Notes under the pieces: generated by a model
Databases searched by the model: none
What the model saw: the letters and a program-made list of their open reading frames with translations, nothing else
What the model was told of the DNA's origin: nothing
Program-made: the position numbers and the translations under genes
Source of the DNA: Mollicutes bacterium
Lineage (GTDB): Bacteria > Bacillota_I > Bacilli_A > Izemoplasmatales > Izemoplasmataceae
Direction of reading: 5' to 3'
Length of the DNA stretch: 32,014 bases
Assembly (NCBI GenBank): GCA_003559235.1
Contig: PWME01000034.1
Span: forward strand, 1-32,014
Shown: positions 27,375 through 32,014 of the stretch, piece by piece
Position numbering within the stretch: position 1 is the stretch's first letter
How the letters are laid out: each line of letters begins with the position of its first letter

Positions 27375-28982
27375 TTATGGAATCAATACAAAATAAACAC
27401 TCATCACAACGACAAACATTATAAATACAAAGTTCGCGCTTTGAAATGATGGTTTGTATTCTCGAATCATCCGGATGGGTCGGTAATCTTTTTTAATGAT
27501 GAAGTAATAAATTAAGAACCCTATCGCAAGCGCCACAAAATAATCAAAAAAGGCATCAAAATTGAAAACACTTATATATGATAATTCAACCCCAAAAAAA
27601 CCATCGCTAATCGGAATATAAAAATTGCCTAATATGACACACGCAAACGCAAACCCCATCAATGCAATGCGATCAAAGGGGGCGTAAAGCCGCAATGTCA
27701 TACGCCGCGGTCCAAAAAATATTTGCGACATTTTAATAAATGATGTCGCCGTCCCAATATTAACCCCAAACAATATCCATGATTTCAATGTCGAGTCTTC
27801 AATCGAATATTTAATAATAGTTTTAGAAATAAAGCCATTAAAAAGTGGTGCGCCAGTAATCGAAAGCATTCCGACAATCATGAAGATACTTACCGCAGGC
27901 ATGGTTTTAAACACCCCACGCATATCGGACACATATTTCGTTCGATACGCTTTAATGATGACCCCTGCCCCAAGAAATAATAAACTTTTAAACAAAGCAT
28001 GGTTGAAGATGTGCAAAAGTCCCCCGTAAAACGTATCGAAATCTGGGCTTGATAACCCCATCATCACTATTCCAATTTGCGAGACGGTATGGTAGGCTAA
28101 TATTTGTTTGATGTCTTTTTGACTCACCGCAAACAAAACCCCAACCACAGCGGTCGCAGCCCCGACATAAAAGAAAAACTCGCCGCTTTCTAAGTTTGCG
28201 CCAGAAAACATTTGGTTAATGCGAATAAACATGTAAAGCCCGCCCTTTACAATCAAGCCACTCAATAAAGCACTAATCGCAGATTGTGCAACTCCATGCG
28301 CTTTAGGGAGCCATGAAAAAACGGGAAATAAAGCAGATTTAACCGCGATACCTGCCATCATTAAGACATACGCAAAGCGTACTGAGGTTGCCTCACCGAC
28401 TGAATCAATCGCTTCACCAATAACACCGACATTAATGGTCCCAAAAACATTGTACATAATAATGACGCCAATCAAAAAGACCAAAACACCACTTGCATTA
28501 AGCAAGATATAATAAACCGCAGCGCGGAAACTATCGCCACTTTTTTTAAAGGCAATTAAAATCGTCACTAAAATCGTTGTTAGTTCTAAAAACACAAACA
28601 TATTAAAAAGATCATACGTTTGTAATAATCCTAAAAATACCCCTTGTAAAAACATTAAGAAAAACAAAAACGTTCGGTTACTTTGACGTGTATCAAATGT
28701 ATAAATCAACACCATCCAAAAACTAAAAAGCGTTAAAAAGATAAACGACATGCTGATTTCATCGTTTATTAAACTGATACCAATACGCAAGTCCCAATCC
28801 CCAAACACAATAAGGGTTGAAGCCCATTGATCAGAAAACTCACGGTAATAAAGCACAGCTAAAATTGTCATAGCAAGCTGTGCGATAAACGTTAAATACT
28901 TTACAGCACTATGTTTGTATAAATAAATAACTAATGCTGTAAAAACAGGAATGATAATAAGCAAAACTGAAAAAAACGCCAT
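27375..28982 (-). CDS. mrpD: Na+/H+ antiporter subunit D (MrpD/MbhH-like, NuoL/M/N family)
   Basis: Many TM segments; LQTYDLFNMFVFLELTTILVTILIAFKK, SALFPVFSWLPKAHGVAQSAISALLSGLIVKGGLYMFIR, LAYHTVSQIGIVMMGL. TAATG coupling to the mrpC stop. Confidence 0.93.
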   Translation of the reverse strand: MAFFSVLLIIIPVFTALVIYLYKHSAVKYLTFIAQLAMTILAVLYYREFSDQWASTLIVFGDWDLRIGISLINDEISMSFIFLTLFSFWMVLIYTFDTRQSNRTFLFFLMFLQGVFLGLLQTYDLFNMFVFLELTTILVTILIAFKKSGDSFRAAVYYILLNASGVLVFLIGVIIMYNVFGTINVGVIGEAIDSVGEATSVRFAYVLMMAGIAVKSALFPVFSWLPKAHGVAQSAISALLSGLIVKGGLYMFIRINQMFSGANLESGEFFFYVGAATAVVGVLFAVSQKDIKQILAYHTVSQIGIVMMGLSSPDFDTFYGGLLHIFNHALFKSLLFLGAGVIIKAYRTKYVSDMRGVFKTMPAVSIFMIVGMLSITGAPLFNGFISKTIIKYSIEDSTLKSWILFGVNIGTATSFIKMSQIFFGPRRMTLRLYAPFDRIALMGFAFACVILGNFYIPISDGFFGVELSYISVFNFDAFFDYFVALAIGFLIYYFIIKKDYRPIRMIREYKPSFQSANFVFIMFVVVMSVYFVLIP

Positions 28983-29317
28983 TATCTGCCACGCTCCATG
29001 CCAAGCACATCTACCCACTCGACACTACCAAAATGATGGAACACTTTAATACAAAGCATCAACGACAAACTCGTCACGGTTGAACCAATAACAATCGTCG
29101 TAATCATTAATGCTTGTGGAAGCGGATCGGCAATCAATGTATCAGGAATAATATCAACTGGTATCCGTCCACCGTCTAAATTTCCCATGTTCAAAAATAA
29201 TAAAATAACTCCCGACTCGATAATTGTTACACAAAATACGCTTTTGATAATATTCGTACTCGTCGCCAAACCGTAAAAACCGATTAGTATGACGATGAAG
29301 GTTAGTAATGGATCCAT
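28982..29317 (-). CDS. mrpC: Na+/H+ antiporter subunit C (MrpC/MbhG, NuoK-like)
   Basis: IGFYGLATSTNIIKSVFCVTIIESGVILLFL ... DPLPQALMITTIVIGSTVTSLSLMLCIKV. Confidence 0.92.
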   Translation of the reverse strand: MDPLLTFIVILIGFYGLATSTNIIKSVFCVTIIESGVILLFLNMGNLDGGRIPVDIIPDTLIADPLPQALMITTIVIGSTVTSLSLMLCIKVFHHFGSVEWVDVLGMERGR

Positions 29318-29318
29318 C

Positions 29319-30053
29319 TCATCGTCCCTCCTTCAAAAACGCCGTAAAGATTGCCCATAATCCTAAAGCAACTTTAAAGCCAATCAAGACATTAAGCACA
29401 ACAAGGTAAATCGACTTTGCGTCCGCTGATGACTCAAGCGGAAACACATTCGTAAAAAATGCACCTCTGGTAAAATAACTTGCTGTTGCCAAAAGCAAAA
29501 TGGCAATGTATATATATTTTTCAACCGTTACAATCAAGTTAATGTTTGTGTCTTTTTCTGCATCAATGTAATAAAGAATCAAAATTGCCGTTGCAACAAT
29601 CGCGCCCCCTTGAAACCCACCACCTGGTGATAGATGGCCGTTAATAATAACATAAAAACCAAATGCCAACATCAACGGATAAACCAAGCGACTGAATGTC
29701 ACAAACAAGTCAGGCGTTTTAAACTTATCAATCATAAACTGTGCATTTTTTTCTTCAATTTCATGTCGGCTAATCCAAATAACCCCAGAGACCGCAATAA
29801 GCAATATACCCGCTTCAAACAAACTGTCAAACAAACGATAATCTAGTAAGATGGATGTGACTAAGTTTTTCGACCCTGTTTCTGCCTCAGCGTAACGCGA
29901 AAAATAATCCTTTCCAAACGTATTGTATAGTGCTTCAAGGTTTTCATAGGCGCCAAAAAATACATAAAACAAAAACCCTAACATGCCAATTAATACGATA
30001 TGTTTAATCACCGAAATCACGATCCTTGAACTTGATGACTTCAATATCATCAT
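29319..30053 (-). CDS. mrpB: Antiporter subunit: MbhE-like (MrpA C-terminal) segment fused to MrpB/MnhB domain
   Basis: NLVTSILLDYRLFDSLFEAGILLIAVSGV (MbhE/MrpA C-term-like) followed by FYVIINGHLSPGGGFQGGAIVATAIL (MnhB). A GTG at 30011 may be the real start, overlapping the upstream stop. Confidence 0.88.
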   Translation of the reverse strand: MMILKSSSSRIVISVIKHIVLIGMLGFLFYVFFGAYENLEALYNTFGKDYFSRYAEAETGSKNLVTSILLDYRLFDSLFEAGILLIAVSGVIWISRHEIEEKNAQFMIDKFKTPDLFVTFSRLVYPLMLAFGFYVIINGHLSPGGGFQGGAIVATAILILYYIDAEKDTNINLIVTVEKYIYIAILLLATASYFTRGAFFTNVFPLESSADAKSIYLVVLNVLIGFKVALGLWAIFTAFLKEGR

Positions 30054-30585
30054 AGTCCTTCGCCATTTGTTCTAACTTATTCATTAAAATGCTTGATGCC
30101 TTTCCTTTTAAAACATAAACCCCACGTTCTTCATCATGGGAGACAATTAAATCAACATTCGTGTCTTCACATAATTTTTGGTCTTTACCAGACCCTAAAG
30201 AACATAAACGGACATCATTACACAAATTCAACTCTAAATGATAATAATCGGTAAACCGCTTAAGTAGTATGTACCCTCGTCCAGTAAAGGTATTGTCGCT
30301 GATGATGAAATCATCCATCGCTTTATCTAAGACAATGAACTCACGTTGCCGCGAAATACTAATAACGTAAATTAATGGAATAATCGCACTGCCAATCGCC
30401 ACTTCCGCAATCGCCACATCGGGCGCACGATTAATAACATAAAGACTTGCCGTAATGAGTGAGAACGTTGTAATTAAGATAATAATCGTGCCGTTGTTTT
30501 TATGAACCACAATGGCAATTGCCATAATGATAAGCAACACTTGAAGTGCATAAGCCGTAAAGTCGAGCATCGTCAAATCACCCAT
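30004..30585 (-). CDS. MbhD/DUF4040-like subunit with C-terminal soluble extension
   Basis: IILITTFSLITASLYVINRAPDVAIAEVAIGSAIIPLIYVISI (MbhD / MrpA C-terminal motif), then about 100 hydrophilic residues. Start 30585 or 30570, overlapping the mrpG stop. Confidence 0.85.
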   Translation of the reverse strand: MGDLTMLDFTAYALQVLLIIMAIAIVVHKNNGTIIILITTFSLITASLYVINRAPDVAIAEVAIGSAIIPLIYVISISRQREFIVLDKAMDDFIISDNTFTGRGYILLKRFTDYYHLELNLCNDVRLCSLGSGKDQKLCEDTNVDLIVSHDEERGVYVLKGKASSILMNKLEQMAKDYDDIEVIKFKDRDFGD

Positions 30586-30925
30586 ACAGGTCACGCTCCT
30601 TCTCTTGTGCTTTTTCACGATCGGCTTTGCTTTCAAGACGTTTAATATCAACACCTGTTAAATACGCACTACGAATATTAACATGCGAACTAATAGGGGT
30701 CGTAATCAATAAAAACCCAATCAACAAAATAAAACGAATGACGTAATTGTATTCTGTAATATTAATGAGCATAAGGGCAATCAAAATCGACAAACTGCCA
30801 ACGGTGTCAATGGTGGCTGCACTTAAAATACGCGTGTAGATGTTTTTTAAGCGGAAAATCGCAACCAATCCAAACACAATAAACAGCCATGAAAGGATCA
30901 AAATGAAAATGACAATAGCATTCAT
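30578..30925 (-). CDS. mrpG: Na+/H+ antiporter subunit G (MrpG/MbhC)
   Basis: GLVAIFRLKNIYTRILSAATIDTVGSLSILIALML ... LLITTPISSHVNIRSAYLTGV. Confidence 0.92.
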   Translation of the reverse strand: MNAIVIFILILSWLFIVFGLVAIFRLKNIYTRILSAATIDTVGSLSILIALMLINITEYNYVIRFILLIGFLLITTPISSHVNIRSAYLTGVDIKRLESKADREKAQEKERDLYG

Positions 30926-31200
30926 TTTTCGCGCCCCCCTGTCATGATATATTTTGATAAGAGCGTAATGGTTAAAAAGCCAACAATACCATACGCAATC
31001 GCAATGTCTAAAATCAAGTTGCTATCTTCCCAAATCGCAAACACTGCCATAAACATTAACACTTTAGCACTGATCAAGTTAATCATTAAAATACGATCCC
31101 AAATTGTTGGTCCGATAACCATTTTCACAAAACTTACCGCAACGGCGAGTATCAACATAAACAGCGTAAAAATTAAAAACCACTCTACCATAGGATGCAT
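30922..31200 (-). CDS. mrpF: Na+/H+ antiporter subunit F (MrpF/MbhB)
   Basis: KMVIGPTIWDRILMINLISAKVLMFMAVFAI ... LDIAIAYGIVGFLTITLLSKY. Confidence 0.92.
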   Translation of the reverse strand: MHPMVEWFLIFTLFMLILAVAVSFVKMVIGPTIWDRILMINLISAKVLMFMAVFAIWEDSNLILDIAIAYGIVGFLTITLLSKYIMTGGREK

Positions 31201-31724
31201 TATTTATCACCTTTTTGTTTAAGCAAACGTTCAAATTTCTGACGAATCGGCTGTTCAAGCATTTCTGCACTAACCCCAGGTTTTGCCATCGTCATTACCG
31301 TAATGATATGCTTTTTAGAGTCTGTGTCGATGGTAATCGTTCCAGGTGTTAATGTTATCGAATTGGAAATAATCCCAATCAATACCGCATCTTCAACATC
31401 GAGCTCAATATCGAATATAACGGGTTCGTAGTGATGAGCGATTAAATTGAATACATAGGTAAACGAAGCTTTATAGATTTCATAAAATAAAAATACGACG
31501 TAAACGATGATGGTCCGAAACCGGACCGCCGCATACATATACCCTTTATCATCATAAAGAACATTGTACGTTGCGATTGTGACAACCCCACAAATAAAAA
31601 TACCCGCTAAAATAGTCTCAATCTCAAAATTAAGCGCCAATAAAAACCAAAAACCTAACAAAACAAGAAATAACTTATAGCGCATTTTGATAAAACGCAG
31701 TAATCGCTCTTTACGTGTTTTCAT
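31200..31724 (-). CDS. mrpE: Na+/H+ antiporter subunit E (MrpE/MbhA)
   Basis: MrpE-like layout with TMs, then VLIGIISNSITLTPGTITIDTDSKKHIITV. ATAGGAGTG RBS upstream. Confidence 0.92.
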   Translation of the reverse strand: MKTRKERLLRFIKMRYKLFLVLLGFWFLLALNFEIETILAGIFICGVVTIATYNVLYDDKGYMYAAVRFRTIIVYVVFLFYEIYKASFTYVFNLIAHHYEPVIFDIELDVEDAVLIGIISNSITLTPGTITIDTDSKKHIITVMTMAKPGVSAEMLEQPIRQKFERLLKQKGDK

Positions 31725-31815
31725 TGAATCACTCCTATAAACACTCTTGGGGTGTCATGTTTAGTTTCTAACTTTTTGCCATAGACGTTTTATGCCGTAA
31801 AAAGAACCTCCTTGT

Positions 31816-31846
31816 CATAGTATCATACGCTGTGTGATGATCTATG
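31816..31846 (-). other. Inverted repeat (hairpin) in 5' leader of mrp operon
   Basis: Minus strand CATAG-ATCAT ... ATGAT-a-CTATG: 10 bp stem with a single bulge and a 10 nt loop, upstream of mrpE. Confidence 0.55.
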
Positions 31847-31918
31847 CATCGGTTGCCTCGGTGTTATTGTACCACTTTATGGGTAGTGTGGACATATCGA
31901 TTTTAAAAACATATATTT

Positions 31919-32014
31919 TTAATCATGGTTTTTGCTTGTATATCGCGTTACAAAGAAGCGTTGAATCGTTATGCTTTCACCCGCATTAATGCCTGCTTTT
32001 TGCATCGCGATGGC
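31919..32014 (-). CDS. C-terminal fragment of an unidentified CDS (truncated by window edge)
   Basis: Open frame from the window end: AIAMQKAGINAGESITIQRFFVTRYTSKNHD followed by TAA; no internal stops. Confidence 0.5.
   Translation of the reverse strand, partial: AIAMQKAGINAGESITIQRFFVTRYTSKNHD

Noticed and set aside
30944-31222. 92-aa plus-strand ORF opposite mrpF
   Set aside because: Exact antisense of a clearly conserved antiporter subunit; no independent evidence.
31919-32014. C-terminal fragment resembling the end of an Obg-type OCT domain (KAGINAGESITI)
   Set aside because: Only about 31 residues are visible; the resemblance is too short to name a product.
1-32014. Mobile element, prophage, CRISPR or defence island
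   Set aside because: No transposase, integrase, phage structural gene, regularly spaced repeat or recognised defence operon was seen; the YhaN/YhaO pair is better explained as housekeeping DNA repair.
1-32014. tRNA or rRNA genes in the intergenic spaces
   Set aside because: Spaces are short and none shows a cloverleaf with GGTTCGAATCC-like T arm or rRNA core sequence on visual inspection; a tRNAscan run would be decisive.

Overview
The window is about 32 kb of compact bacterial chromosome from a low-to-moderate GC, Bacillota/Mollicutes-like organism. TGA is used as a stop and TGG as Trp, so this is not the Mycoplasma code. An Acholeplasma/Izemoplasma-type affiliation is only an inference from gene content. 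I see no rRNA, tRNA, CRISPR, transposase or phage genes. From left to right: partial manA (missing from the ORF track because it runs off the edge); Fe-alcohol dehydrogenase; alkaline-phosphatase-superfamily phosphodiesterase; rhomboid protease; M48/Ste24-like protease; GGDEF protein; Sel1-like repeat membrane protein; small unknown protein translationally coupled to a second GGDEF protein; a KamA-family radical SAM enzyme with glutamate-2,3-aminomutase-type residues; Pcm; ArsR-type regulator; a large multidomain endonuclease I lipoprotein; Pcp; small lipoprotein; a carotenoid locus (phytoene desaturase diverging from phytoene synthase) coupled to two prenol-kinase-like genes of the VTE5 and VTE6/DUF92 families; PHP phosphoesterase; YhaN/YhaO-type ATPase and nuclease; UPF0754 (DUF445); gamma-carbonic-anhydrase-like protein; two unknown proteins; a CYTH-like protein; a PH-domain membrane protein; and an Mrp/MBH-type cation antiporter operon with no NuoL-like MrpA. 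The most interesting signals are the crtB-VTE5-VTE6 cassette, the MrpA-less antiporter whose gene order matches the archaeal Mbh ion-translocation module, and the putative beta-glutamate-forming aminomutase.
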